Below, piece by piece: positions 11,301 through 21,949 of a stretch of 64,000 bases of DNA. The translations under genes were made by a program, and so were the position numbers. A model generated the notes under the pieces. The model worked only from the letters and a program-made list of their open reading frames with translations. It had not been told where the DNA came from and ran no database searches. Source of the stretch: Pyropia haitanensis (Eukaryota > Rhodophyta > Bangiophyceae > Bangiales > Bangiaceae); assembly GCA_008729055.1 (NCBI GenBank), contig SDUX01000005.1:2476955-2540954 (forward strand). Direction: 5' to 3'. How positions within the stretch are numbered: the stretch's first letter is position 1; each line of letters starts with the position of its first letter.

Positions 11301-12297
11301 ACGCACAACGCACATTCTGGCACCGAGGGGCCTGCGACGCCGCCGACTTGACGGGCTGCACCAGTGCACACCAAACGCCCATGGCACAGACGGCCCAAAC
11401 TTCACGCTCGTTGCGCATCATGGCGATGTGCTCCACAAAAGGGCGGGTACTTGATCGACCAGAAGTGGAAAGCAAGACAGGAAAGCGCTCAACGAGCTGC
11501 AGCAAAGAAGACAGCCCCAGTTGAGAAGCAACTGACAAGAACGCGTTGCACAGAGACGCCGCGTGGGAGCACTTTGAAGATTCACCTTTCTGCAGCGCCG
11601 TCTCCACAAAAGTCGCCCTCCGCGGCCCCCCACAGGAGCACAGAAAATGGATAGTGTCGCCCGTCTTTGCCGCCCAGACGATCGCGACGAAAAACCCCTG
11701 CATGACAGCGAGCGCCCCGCCATGGAAGACTGGTGCTACACGCGTAGCATACATCGAGTTCAAGCCCACGGTTGCCAGTGATGAGACAGTGAGACAGGAG
11801 AGTAGCTGGTTCACCATCAAACTGTCGAGCAGTACTTCTTGACCTGCCCGCCGCACGTGACCAATGCGAACAGGTTCGTGATCATCCACAAGTTGGATGG
11901 GCTGCTTCGCCATGTGAAGCGGCACGTCATTAGCACCAACCCCAACAGCTTCAGAGTCCTCTCCTTCACAGGCAAAGTCGCAGCTTCCGCCAGGTGCAGT
12001 GGCTGTAGCCGAACGTTTTTGATGCTCTGCATGTTCAGCGGAGTCGTCTTTGCGACGAACCCCCTCCACAGTGGAAAGGGCATTGCTGTAGTACTCAAGC
12101 AGTCCTTGCTGCACGGACTCAGGGACAAAGATCGGCTGCGGCTCTGACCCAGCATTGGCCGCAGACAGGGACTGCAGCCAAAGCTGCGCAGCTTCATGGC
12201 TATCCGCGATGCCGCCCACGTCATCAACTCGATCAACCCAGACGTCGTGGTCGGGATCTGTCCTGAGGTTCCGACTACTGGCGCCGCTGCCGTGCAT
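8374..12297 (-). CDS. KDZ-like (CxC-associated) transposon protein, 1307 aa
   Basis: This is an uninterrupted 1307-codon ORF starting at ATG 12297. Around residue 219 there is a CSC...CSH cluster that fits a SWIM-like zinc site. Around 440-485 a CINCG / CECQ pair followed by HFDG and ALF resembles the cysteine clusters found next to Kyakuja-Dileera-Zisupton (KDZ) transposases. The C-terminal third has a plausible catalytic triad: LVVDG near 586, YFDTACQ near 1067 and SVAES near 1124. Between the last two lies DRFHQPKHLCS, matching the His/Cys spacing of this group. Acidic Ser-rich and Lys/Arg-rich linkers lie between. The likely role is cut-and-paste transposition. The intact frame suggests recent activity or selection. 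The superfamily assignment is from motif memory, not a search. Confidence 0.7.
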   Translation of the reverse strand: MHGSGASSRNLRTDPDHDVWVDRVDDVGGIADSHEAAQLWLQSLSAANAGSEPQPIFVPESVQQGLLEYYSNALSTVEGVRRKDDSAEHAEHQKRSATATAPGGSCDFACEGEDSEAVGVGANDVPLHMAKQPIQLVDDHEPVRIGHVRRAGQEVLLDSLMVNQLLSCLTVSSLATVGLNSMYATRVAPVFHGGALAVMQGFFVAIVWAAKTGDTIHFLCSCGGPRRATFVETALQKGESSKCSHAASLCNAFLSVASQLGLSSLLQLVERFPVLLSTSGRSSTRPFVEHIAMMRNEREVWAVCAMGVWCALVQPVKSAASQAPRCQNVRCASRPRCIHSLAYFKFRAEHKEAGDQRDDDNAEQYDDDGVLLERRDEEGAAPTPVPVEETHEANFARRRARNMLPCPGEVRCCQIFDSYGRAGRSKPSGMESLPRVMHERYCINCGKLRGNRPLKVANATLFTMGGPISIRTGIWTCECQEVVHFDGADSALFAYSSKTVFTRVYLDIIIHIALTSRSSFTAATAAMAFCLHVTAGLPLGANGNTRQMIILASGLLTETLIIPPSSYACRLCLEEAGVRRYLTLVVDGQVLGFFRELSRPFVRHLVDNPVVEILISNGCAVKKACVRSAIRKRCATDIRRGSSLTKAELKALGNFIVASNKLDPSERKCDDSAIGQSSAEHAAWAASYIFSSFFCITTLTDGEDDLTSDGSSRNSSSDSASAASKPGAVSEIAAGSSDGEDEPGEAGTEEGRPGDSTLTVCSRIKGAVGDERDDRLVLGERWRIVQRFVGNFIAEPVIGMLVGCDQAGVEKLALALIEGKPYSEWKLLTDPVEKLSLVWPFLFQVADDLDGDHDLARSIGELVLFALDADNRMEKLWMEKSTDKQKAFAAKWETTDKLKYQEWEREQGVTAPNIRLRAHPLSHERAVAQEIERVSGSVFPSLYPVRPFTFDSMAEKLRKKKATKRRQKLRKATSSPGSSPATRIRRRRSAAAGKGRNRDRGSTEAKAVNDDDCRHDFEQSNVFTPGVMNVMCPHGMLIGFEMLEHAESPACVAEILARRLALMPRVIYFDTACQASRNATRRMPWLLRRSLVKWFLDRFHQPKHLCSDMFNPDEYPEISSLHKTSVAESRHALNKPLQNQVSYMTQDRFVSHMRLYGALNNLRIQLRFHLRPSERAPQPEVGHIPLPRFFHEQVVTYCERRGCPCGRGERFASEEDQARQDSGKDGEERASVEAEVGTGETDVPQAEAGHPSESGLAVMMVDARARGTEDDIAGNAKAASAPSVGLAQFTDEAALDEAARGTEGGET

Positions 12298-12459
12298 GTC
12301 TTCTTTGACTCGTCCACCACGCTACGCGCGCCAGAAAACAGCAGGATCCAAATAAGGTTGGTCCAGTGCACAGCGTTGGAGGGATCGCGGTAGGATGGAA
12401 AGCCAGCGGCAGGTCAACAACAATAGCAGGTACGAGCAGCCGACGGATATCGACCAATG

Positions 12460-13300
12460 AAGGATGGTGTCTGAAAGAGCCCCAAACAGACGAGGAAGAC
12501 TACAGAAGCGAGCGCGTGCAGCCCGGCGATGCGCGGGGACAGGCGGGAAGGTCGGCGTGCCTGCGGGCATTCGGTTGCGTGCGCAAAGCAGCGTCCGGTG
12601 CACCCAGCAAATCAGCTGCAAAGGGGCCGCCAGGAAGGCATGCAAGCCGGCGGGCAAGCGAGCCAGCGTGGCGACCGAAAAGCGGGTGGGCGGGAAAGCC
12701 GGTAGGCGGGGCGGGGGAGCCGGCAGGCGGCCGGGACAGCGCGTGGGCGAGGGAGCCGGAAGGCCGGGGCGAGGGAGCCGGTGGGCGCGCGCGTAAGCCA
12801 GGGCGCAGGCCGGGGAAAGCCGTCGGGTACGCCGAGGCAAGCCGTCAGGAATGCTGGGGCAAGCAGTCGGGGGCGCAGGGACAAGAAGGCGGGCAAGCGA
12901 GCCGGCGTGGGGGAGGGCATCTAGGTGGGCGGGAGCCAGATGCCGGACGAGCGAAAGAGCCGGTTAGTGGGCGGGCAAGACGGGACGTACGCGCAGGCAA
13001 GCCGTCGGGTGGAGCGCCAAGCCGTCGCGTGGAGGGGCAAGCTGGCGTCCGACGAGCCAGCGTGCAGGAGAGCAGGCGGGTAGGCGGCAGGCCGAACGAT
13101 GGAGCTGGCGAGCACGGCGGGCATGCACAGCGGGCATGGCGGGGCCGGGCACGCGTGCTGCCGCAGGGGGGCCCCCCGGGGCGGGCGGGAGAACCGGAGC
13201 CACGTTTCAAGCTTGCGGCATTACAGCGGTTCTGTACAGCAGTGAACCATGGCAGCAGACAGTACCGGTCCACATCAGACCAGATGTGGACCAGTGAGGT
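12460..13300. repeat. Degenerate AGCCGG/GGGCGGG-rich repeat, no gene
   Basis: Short units such as GGGCGAGGGAGCCGG recur irregularly. Long ORFs exist in several frames on both strands, which marks compositional bias rather than coding. It lies just upstream of the KDZ-like ORF start. Confidence 0.5.
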
Positions 13301-13748
13301 AGAATTACAGGGTTACATTTACCAATCCAATCATGGTCGGCCGCGGAACAGAGTGGGCCTACGGTGCAGAAAACGGGGTTATTCGCGCGGGGCCCGAATC
13401 GACGGGTCGTTGTTTCGTCGGCACACTTACTGACTCGATGAGTCACAAAAAGTACGGAGGTTGGCCCCCGTCGTCGTGCCGCCGCTCTGGTGTCCCCCGC
13501 CCCGCCTCGTCCCGCGGGCCGCGAGGGCGCGGGACAGCGCCGGATGAGGCCGCCGCCGCCTCTCCACCACCCGGTCCGCCCGGTCCACGCCCGCCTCTCC
13601 CCGCGCGCCCGCGCCCCCGCGGCGGGGCGTCTGGTCCCCCCGCGCCCGCGGCGCCGCGGCGGGCGACAGGTCCCCCCGCGCCCGCGGCGCCGCGGCGGGC
13701 GCCTCCCCGCCGCGGGTGCCTGCCGGCGTCGGACCGCATTGAGATCCC

Positions 13749-14031
13749 GTGTCCCCCCCCGCCCGTCGCCCTCCACACGGCGCCGCCTTCCCCCGCACAC
13801 CACACCCCCCCCCCCCTACCTGCGCTCCGTGCCCGCGGCCGGCAGCCGAGCGCGGGGTCGTCCGCCCGCGTCGTCGCCGCCGCCCATGCCCCCCCCCCCA
13901 CGTCAACCATGCAGCGCGCCGCCTCGTGGGGCGCCATCCTCCCCCCCCGCGGCGGCCACGCTCCTCCCGCCGCTCCGCCCGCCGGCGGACCACCACGGGC
14001 GCCGGTGTCGGCGTCGGCGGCGGCGGCGGCA

Positions 14032-14090
<59 letters not shown>

Positions 14091-14520
14091 AATGGTGGCG
14101 GGGAGCCGGCGGATGGCAGCGGCGGCGGCGGCATGGACGGCGGCGGCGGCGGCGTCGGCGGCAGCCGCCGCCCGTCGGCAGCCTACGCCGCGGCTGACGG
14201 GGCTGCCGACGCTGACGGCGGCGGCGGCGGCCTGAGCCTCGCCTCCGCCCTCGCCGCGCTCGCCGCCGCCGCCGCACGCACGCCGGGCCCGCTGACGGTG
14301 GTCGTGGCGGGGCGGCAGGGGGTGGGCAAGACCGCCACCGTCGCCGCGCTGCTCGCCGCGCTCGCGCGCGCGCCGCCGCCACCGCCGGGGGGGGGGGGGG
14401 CGTGGAGGGCGCCGTCGTGGCGGGCCGCCCCCGCCCGCCCGACGACGGCGGCGCCGCGGCTGCCGCCGCCGACGGCGCGCCGCCCGCCGCGGTGGCGCCG
14501 CCGCCGCGCCCGCCGGCTGC

Positions 14521-14551
<31 letters not shown>

Positions 14552-16454
14552 TCGCTGCCGCCGGGGCTGCGGCCGGTGGCGGCCAGCGACGGCGGGGGCG
14601 GGGGGGTCGGCGACCGCGGCGGCGGCGGCGGCGGCGACGGCGGCGACAGCGACGGCGGCGGCGCCGACCGGCCGCCATCGTCGCCCGTGTCTGTGGCGGC
14701 GCCGCCGCTGCCGGCGGCGGCGGCCGCCGCGTCGCCGCCGCCGTCGCCGCCGTCGCCGGGCGTGACGTGGGCGCCGGCGCCGACGGTGCTGCCGGCGGGG
14801 GAGGCAGTGCCGCGGCCGGGCGCCGCGGGGGGGTCGCCCCCCGAGGCTCGGACCCCGCCGGCCGCGACGGCCGCCCCGGGCGGGCCCGGGTCGTCACCCA
14901 GCACCGCGCTGGTGGCCGCACCCGCCACCCCGCCCGCCCGCTGGTGGTGGGCGCTGCCGTGGGCGCTGCTGGTGCGGGTGTGGCGGGCGGGCCCGTTCTT
15001 CCGGCGCGCCCGCCCCCCCCCCTCCGAGTCGGCCTCCCCCTCCTCTCCCCCCCCCCACAGCAGAGACGGCGGTGGCCGTGGGGCGGCCGCCCCGACCCGT
15101 CCGCCGCGACCATCCACGCCGCCCGCCTCGGCGACACGTCCGTGCGCGTCTTTGACACGCCCGGCATCCCCGACGATGCCCGCCGGCGACGGGCGCTGTG
15201 GAAGCTGTCGCGGGCGCTGGCCGTCTCGGCCGACCGGCGGGTGCACCTCCTCCTCTACGTCGTCCGCCTCGACGACGCCGCCGCGGGCGGCGCCGAGGCC
15301 GCCGCGATGCGCGAGCTCACCGCCGCCCTCTCCCCCGACGTCTGGAGCCGCACGGTAGTCGTCGCCACGCACGCGTACTCGACGCCGCCCGCGGGGCTGC
15401 GCTACTATGAGTACGTGCGGGGGCGGCGGGACGCGATCTGGGAGGGGCTCGTCACGTGCGCGGCGGCGGTGGCGCGGCGCGACGGGCAGGGGGACCCGCG
15501 TGAGCGGCGGGCGCCCTACCCGTGGGAGGGGGGGGGGGCGGGGGGGGCGGTTGGGGCGTCTCTGCTGACCAGGTGGAGGGCATGGAGGACCCGATGGACG
15601 ATGTGGATCGGTACCTCCTCATGTCGTTGCGCGCGTCTGCGGGCCGCGGCGGCGGCGGCGGCGGCGCGGCGGCGGCGGCGGCGGCGCCGTCGAGGCGGCG
15701 GCGGTCGGTGCGGGCGTCGACCGGCGGGTACGGTGGTGGGTGGGACGGGGGGGGACGGGCGGCAGGCGGCGGGGGGAGCAGGCGCGCCGACCCCCGCGCG
15801 TCGCTCCGGTCGGTGCGGTCGGCGCGGTCGTCAACGTCGTCCCTCTTTGACGCGGCCGCGTCGACCGCGTCCGCGGCTGCCGCCGCGCTCGACCCAGACG
15901 CGTACGCGCGGGCGCACCTGCCGCTGCCCCCCGAGATGGCGCTGATGGAGCACGGCCTCACCGACGAGGACGACGACGGCGGCGGCGACAGCGGCGACGG
16001 GGGCGGCGGCGGCGGCGGCGCCGCTGCCCCCGACGGCACGCCGTGCGTCGCCGAGCTGCTCGCGACCATGGCCGCCGTCCTCTCCCGCCCCGTCACGCCG
16101 CTCCTCCCCGCCGCCGCGGCGGCGGCGGTCCCCCCCGGGGAGCCCCTTCTCCCGCTGGAGGTGCCGCCGCCGCGGCTCGTCGACCGGGGCCTCCGGTTTG
16201 TGGCGGGGCAGCTCGCGACGGTGGCGGTGCTGACCACGCTGTCGGTGGCGCTCAACGCGCGGAGCCGGCGACGGGAGCGCCGCCGCTCGGCGGCGCGGGC
16301 GGCGATGCTGGCGGGCTCCGCCGCGGTCGCGGAGGGCGCCGAGGGGGGGGAGGGGGGGGGGGGCGCGGGGGGGTCTGCGCGCGATGCCGCCGCCGGCGGG
16401 GGGGGGCGGCTGACGCTGCCCGCGGCGGCGAGGGGGGGGCTGCCGGCCCGCTAG
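13749..16454 (+). CDS. Toc34/Toc159-like (AIG1) GTPase, frame changes at G/C tracts
   Basis: A P-loop GRQGVGKT lies at about 14311-14334 after LTVVVA. The G3 motif VFDTPGIP is at about 15148-15171, followed by LLLYVVRLDD, then TVVVATHAYS and the YYEYVRGRRDAIW segment. This layout is that of the AIG1/Toc GTPases, which take preproteins across the chloroplast outer envelope. Near the end LATVAVLTTLSVALNA is a moderately hydrophobic helix followed by basic residues, as in the Toc34 tail anchor. The P-loop is in one frame, the DTPG part in another and the C-terminus in a third. The shifts fall at G/C tracts at 14389-14400, about 15010-15056 and 15530-15545. A 230-residue Ala/Gly/Pro insert separates G1 and G3. 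Short introns, sequencing error or decay could explain the shifts. The start is uncertain. Confidence 0.62.
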
Positions 16455-16504
16455 GCGGCGGCCGCGGCGGCGGCGGCGGCGGCAGCGGCGGCGGCGGCGG
16501 CGGG

Positions 16505-16849
16505 CCGTCGTCTTCATCGGCGGCGGCGGCAGCGGCCTCCCTCCCCCCCGACGACGGGGATGACCCCCCCGAGGTGCCCTCCGAGGCGGACCTGCTGCTC
16601 GAGTACGTGCCCAAGCCCGGCGACGAGGACGAGGTGCAGCTGGGGATGGGCGCCCCCCCCCCGGCGGGCGCCGAGCCCGACGAAGAGGACGACGAGGAGG
16701 GCTACGGCGACGACGAGGTGGACGACGAGGGCGTCAATGTGGAGCTCCCGCCCGACGTGGTCGCCGCGCTGGAGGAGCGGCTGTCGCAGCCGCCGGGGGG
16801 GGCGGCGGGCGGGGGGGGGGGGGGGGGGGGGGGCGCCGCCGCCGGCTGA
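16505..16849 (+). CDS. Acidic C-terminal segment, probably the same GTPase gene
   Basis: Just after the GTPase frame stops at 16454, a different frame gives a coherent acidic stretch. It contains SEADLLLEYVPKPGDEDEVQLG, then Asp/Glu-rich runs and LPPDVVAALEERLSQ, and ends at a stop at 16848-16850. Poly-G tracts at 16347-16363 and 16396-16440 separate the two. A one-base change there would fuse them into one protein with an acidic cytosolic tail. It could instead be a separate small ORF. No known domain was recognised. Confidence 0.4.
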   Translation, partial: PSSSSAAAAAASLPPDDGDDPPEVPSEADLLLEYVPKPGDEDEVQLGMGAPPPAGAEPDEEDDEEGYGDDEVDDEGVNVELPPDVVAALEERLSQPPGGAAGGGGGGGGGAAAG

Positions 16850-17463
16850 TGGCGCCGCCGGCAGCGACGCGGCCGCGGCGGCGGCGGCCGCTGACGGTGC
16901 GGGGAGCGGGGGTGTCGGCGGGGGGGCTGGGGGCGGGGGGGACGGCACGGGCGACGCTGCTCCGCGCGCCGACGACCCGCCCGCGGGGCCGGCTGCGGCG
17001 GCTGCCGGCGGCGGCGGCGGCGGCGTGCCGCCGCCACCGCCGCCGCCACCGGCCCCGTGAGGAGCGGCCGCGCGGCGGCGGTGGGGCGCGGCCAAGACGC
17101 GCCCGCCGCGCGGGGGTGGCCCCACTGGGTGGTGAACCCCGGGGCGCGTGCGGCCGGCGCGTCCAGCACGGCCCCGCGGCGGCGGTGGCCGCCCACCGTC
17201 GGTACCGCCCTGCCCGCCATTGTATTCCGACACTCACGCGGGGCGTGCCCGCGGCGCGCCGCGGCAGGCACACCGCCAGCGTCGCCACGCCACGACGCCC
17301 CCAGCAGGGTGACCCGCGTCGCGGGTTACCCACACGTTCTGCCACCCGCACTCCAGGTGGTCCAAAAAGAAAAAAGTCGCCGAACCAGCTCACCCCCCCA
17401 GGCGTCCCACCCAAGCCTTCTCCCCCGCGCCCCTCTGCTCGTACCGCCGCCACCCCCCCCCCC

Positions 17464-18542
17464 TCACTTGGTGTACAGCGGCACCGTCGGGTCCACCACC
17501 CGCGCGTACCGGTCGATGCCCCCCCGCACCACCCGCGCGTACTTGTACCCCCGCTGCAGGAAAAAGTCGGCCGCCTTGACCGCCCGCACGCCGCGGTGGC
17601 AGAGCACGACCACCGGCCGGGCTGGGTCGAGGAGGGTGCCCGCCTCAAACGGCGCCTGCCAGTCGGCGTAGCCGGCCATGGGCAGCCACGTCACGCCCGG
17701 GAGGGAGGGGCACTGCGCCACCTCGGTCGCCTCCCGCACGTCCACCACCTGCGGCCCCGTCGGCGGGGGCGGCGGCTGGCCCGCCACGGCCGCCGCAGCC
17801 GACGCCGCCGCTGACGACGCCGACGCCGACGCCGACGTCGACGCCGACGGTGGCGGCGGCAGCAGCTGCGCGAGCTCCTCCACCTCCATCTCCCACGGCA
17901 CCACGTCCCGCCCCCGCACCTGCACCAGGTGCCACCCGTACGCCGAGTGCACCTTGGCCACCGCCCCCGCCGCCGACGCAAAGACCGCCTCGTCAAACGG
18001 GGGCGCCATCGTGCCGCGGCGGAACCAGCCGAGGTCCCCGCCCACCGCCGCCGACGGGCACTGGGACACCATCGCCGCGACGGCGGCAAAGGTCTGCTGG
18101 CGGGAGCGGATGGTCTCCCACGCCGCGTCGACGAGCGCCTCGGTCGCGACGAGCAGGTGCTGCGCGTGCGCGATTTCCGTGGGGGGGGGGGGGGGGCGCC
18201 GCGACGTGGCCGGCCGGGGCGGGATGACGACGGGAGTGGGGGGGGCCGGGGGGGGGTGGCGGCGGAAGAGGCGGACGACGACGCGGGGGGGGGGGTCGCC
18301 GCCGACGCAGACGACGCCGACGCGGACGCCGCCGCTGCCGCCGCCGCCCCCGCCGCCGCCGCCGCAGACCGCCACGGCGTGGCGGGCGTCGCTGCCGCCG
18401 CAGCCGCCGCGGCTGCCGCCGCGCCGCCGCGGTGGCGGCGGCGGCCGCCCCACCCCGCCGGGAGCGCTCCCACCGACGGGCACAGCCGCAGGGGGGCAGG
18501 CGGCGCAAACGCCGTGACGCGCCGCCCGTGACGAGGCGCCAT
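17464..18542 (-). CDS. Parvulin (PpiC)-rhodanese protein, likely plastid-targeted
   Basis: From ATG 18542 the first frame gives an Arg/Ala-rich leader (MAPRHGRRVTAFAPP...) that looks like a plastid transit peptide, then a long Ala/Pro linker. After the 17-C tract (minus strand) at 18181-18197 the reading must move to another frame. There AHAQHLLV, CPSAAVGGDLGWF, a Met-Phe region and YGWHLVQV define a complete parvulin prolyl isomerase. A second linker leads to a rhodanese domain with VVDVRE and the active-site Cys in VVLCHRGVRA, ending ...VPLYTK. The same two-domain order is known from the Arabidopsis chloroplast rhodanese/PpiC protein. The role is probably protein folding or thiol chemistry in the plastid stroma. 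The poly-C frame change may be a length error or a real defect. Confidence 0.75.
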
Positions 18543-18940
18543 GGTGCTGGCCTCCAGGGGGGGGGTGGGGGGGGGAAGGGGGGACGAGGGGGGGGCGGGG
18601 GAAAATCGCCCCGCCGACGCCGGCAGTGCGACCGGGACGGGTTGCGGGCGGGCCAACAGGCCGAGCAAGAGGAAAAGCGCGAGGGCAGCGGAAGAGCCGG
18701 AGAGACGGGGTGTAGAGAGAGAGGGGAAGGTGAGGAGGGGGGTGAGGGGGGGTGGGTGTACTCGGGGGCGACGGCAACCGCGTCACGGCGCGAGGGTGTC
18801 GGGCACGCGGCAACGGCGGCAACGGTTGAGAAAGTGGAGCACCCTCGGTTGCGGTGGGGGTGCGCTGCCGCGCGGGCGACGGGGAGCGCGCCGCTCGAGA
18901 TCCCGCCGCACGGGAAATAGAGGTAGTATTCCAAAGAAAA

Positions 18941-18992
18941 CGACCCACAACGGATCCGTCGTGTAGGTGGGCTACTAATCCGTTGTGGGTCG
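18941..18992 (+). repeat. 52-bp hairpin element, copy 1
   Basis: The perfect 15-bp arms CGACCCACAACGGAT (18941-18955) and ATCCGTTGTGGGTCG (18978-18992) enclose 22 bp containing GGGCTACTAA. A homologous hairpin lies inverted at 32912-32963, so this is a dispersed element rather than a chance palindrome. Confidence 0.8.
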
Positions 18993-19004
18993 CTCTGAGG
19001 GGTG

Positions 19005-19090
19005 TTGGGGGGGGGGGGGAGGGTGCGTCTCAGGGGGTTGTGGGGGGGGGGGGGGGGGGGATTTATTGGGGAGAAATGGGGGGGGGATTT
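19005..19090 (+). repeat. Long poly-G tracts
   Basis: Runs of 12 and 19 G (the latter at 19042-19060) and several shorter ones lie on the plus strand just past the hairpin. They could form G-quadruplexes and are prone to length error. Confidence 0.85.
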
Positions 19091-20132
19091 ACTGGGCGCC
19101 CGCTTGGGGGGGATACTTGTAGCGCGTTTCCACGGGGGCTCGGGGGCCCATGGGGGGCTCATGACATGTTACGCGCTCAGCGTGAGCAGGGTGGCCCTCA
19201 CGCCCTCCCTGCGCGTCGACCTGGGGGGGTCTGGCAGAGCCTGTAGGGGGGGCTCGTGTTTGTGAAGGGGAGCATGCGAACGTTACACCTCCAGACCTCA
19301 TCACAGCTGCACAGCTGCCAGATGTGGCGCCCCAGATGTGACGCACTGTTTCCGACGAAGAGGCCCAGGGACACGTGACGACTGGATGAGCGAAAGACAC
19401 GGTCCAGTATACACCCTCTCACGGGTGCCTGAGGGGGGCTTAGAGCACACCCAACCACGTCAACCCCATCGGGAATAAGCAAACGTGGCACGTAATTGGA
19501 CCGCGAATCGGCTTAAAACGGCATCAAATCTCTGTTCTGGCGGGTTTCAAGATTGCGGGCGGTCACATCGTCGGGAAAACGTACCACCCGTACTAGGGTA
19601 TACTAGGCAGTACTCGTGGCTATTTTTTGTACTGCGCATGTACTGTACGGTAGCTCGTTTACTTGTGGTCGGCTGTGGTCTGCTGGTGGTTCGCGTCGGA
19701 GGGCGGCTGGAGCCGGGTCCGATAGAAAGGTGGGCTACATGTCCGTGAGTGCCCAAATCAGCTGTAAAACCGGGGCACCAGGAAGACTCCACCACCCCAG
19801 GGGAGGACTCAGCCGCCGAGGGGGGGGGGGCACGGCCGTGGGGGGGTGCGAGGCAGGCCTGAGGAGCCGAACTGCGCACGAATATCGCCGAATTATCAAC
19901 GGATTGCGCGCGACTTGCCCCGATTCCAGCTTCGCGACACCACTTCTGTCACACGTCCAACAGCAAGCATTCGCAGCCGCTCTCCACGCGCTCCCTTCTC
20001 ACACCTCGGTTGGTCCAAGTCTCGACCAATGCTCGCCGGTCACGCATCGAGTGCGTTGTCGTGTTGCGGGTGGACTCCCGGATCATCTCCCCTGCAGCTG
20101 AAAAGGTCCCCATGCACGAACGCACAGCACGG

Positions 20133-20880
20133 CGCCCCGGGGAGCCCCACCCGAGAGCAGAGCGCGCACTGGAGCGGCCTGACAGAACGGGTGCGCGGCG
20201 CGCACGCCGGACAGAGAGCTCCTGGAGCATCGTGTCAGGGGGTGCGGGGGGGGGGGGGGGGACAGGCGGGGCGGGGAGGGGTCTGGGACGAGAGCGGGCC
20301 CCGCGGAATCATTCCTGGACGGAAAATCTATGCTTTCTTGCAACGTACAGTATTTTCCGTGAGTGACGTAGCCACCACAGATACCGCCGCGCGACCTGTT
20401 GACAGGTCCTGTGAGCGCGGTTCGTAGCATAGTGCGCGTGGTCCCCCGGAGAGCCTCACCTGAGAGCAGAGCGCGCAGTGGGGCAGCCTAACAGCACGGG
20501 TGCGCGGCGCGCACGCCCGGACAGAGAGCTCCTGGAGCATCGTGTCAGGGGGTGCGGGGGGGGGGGGGGGGGACAGGCGGGGTGGGGAGGGGTCTGGGAC
20601 GAGAGCGGGCCCCGCGGAATCATTCCTGGACGGAAAATCTATGCTTTCTTGCAACGTACAGTATTTTCCGTGAGTGACGTAGCCACCACAGATACCGCCG
20701 CGCGACCTGTTGACAGGTCCTGTGAGCGCGGTTCGTAGCATAGTGCGCGTGGTCCCCCGGAGAGCCTCACCTGAGAGCAGAGCGCGCACTGGGGCAGTGT
20801 AACAGCACGGGTGCGCGGCGCGCACGCCCGGCAGAGAGCTCCTGGAGCACCCTGTGAGGGGGGTGCGGGGTGGGGAAGGG
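20133..20880. repeat. 311-bp tandem repeat, two full and one partial unit
   Basis: GGAATCATTCCTGGACGG starts at 20305 and 20616, exactly 311 bp apart. Whole units (about 20133-20443 and 20444-20754) are nearly identical, including a G13-14 tract. A third partial unit (20755-20880) breaks off after the GTGAGGGGGGTGCGG block. A diverged copy of the second half is at about 21950-22095. Confidence 0.92.
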
Positions 20881-21164
20881 CGGGGGGGGGGGATGCTCCA
20901 GCAGACAGGCGGGGGATGGGCGTCTGTGCCCGGGCGTTGACCAGCCAAGCTAACCTCCATCTCCCACTCCCACTCTCCAGCTTCCCCCCCCCCGCCCTCC
21001 CCTTCCGTCTTCACGTGCCCCACGCCCCCCTCTCCACCATCCCACCACCCCCCCCCCCCCCACCTTCTTGTTTTCCACACCTGCGTGCATCTGCTGGTGG
21101 CGGCTGCTTTTCACCCCGCGGGTGGCGCCTCCAAGCTGGAGCCTTTTTTTTTGGCCGCGGCGCT

Positions 21165-21600
21165 TCGCGTCTGTCTGTTGGTGCTGGCGTCCTTTACCTT
21201 GCTGGTGCCTTTCTTTTGTTGCCGCGGCGGGTCGCGTCCGTCCGTCTGCTGGTGGCTGCCGCCCTGCTGGCGCCTTTCTTCTTTTGCGACGGCTGGCCGC
21301 CTCTGTCTGTCGGTGCTGGCGGCCGCCCCCCTGCTGGCTCCTTTCTTCTTTTTCCGCGGCGGGGCGCTTCTGTCTGTTGGTGCTGGCGGCTTGCCACTTT
21401 GCTGGTGGTCTTTTTCTGTTGCCGCGGCTAGCCGCGTCTGTCTGTCGGTGCTGGCGGCCGCCCCCCTGCTGGCTCCTTTCTTCTTTTTCCGCGGCGGGAC
21501 GCGTCTGTCTGTTGGTGCTGGCGGCCTGCCGCTCTGCTGGTGGTCTTTCTCTGTTGCCGCGGCGGGCCGCGTCTGTCTATCGGTGCTGGCCTTTTCTTGT
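21165..21600. repeat. ~67-bp minisatellite, about seven units
   Basis: The block GTCTGTCTGTTGGTGCTGGCGGC recurs near 21169, 21300, 21369, 21437, 21504 and 21570, with variants between, at 66-68 bp steps. The Cys/Leu/Ala-rich ORFs over it shift frame between units, so they are not credible genes. Confidence 0.85.
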
Positions 21601-21949
21601 TTATTATATGCGTATCGTTGTGTTGTTGTTTAGCTGGGCGTGGGCTTGGGCGTGGGCGTAAGCGTGGGCGTGGGGTGCGTGTGTACCATGGACGGGACCA
21701 TGTGGGGAGCGCTGAGTGTGCCGTGGAGGGTAGCTGGTGGCCACCTCGATGCGTGCTGGCAGGAGGGTGCGGCTGGGGGCACGCCGGTGGGCCCGTCCGC
21801 TCCCCTCCCTGGAGCTGCTAGAGGGGCGTACCGGGGGGAGCCTGGAGTGCCCAGCACGCCAGCGCATCCCCCCCGCTCCCCCCTCTCCGGCCAGGGGGGG
21901 TGGGGGGGGGGGCGGGGACAGAGAGGGCGGGGAGGGCTCTGTTATTAGA

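Noticed and set aside
13443..15372. Minus-strand ORFs of 489-574 codons
   Set aside because: They are antisense to the P-loop and DTPG motifs of the GTPase. Composition bias explains the open frames.
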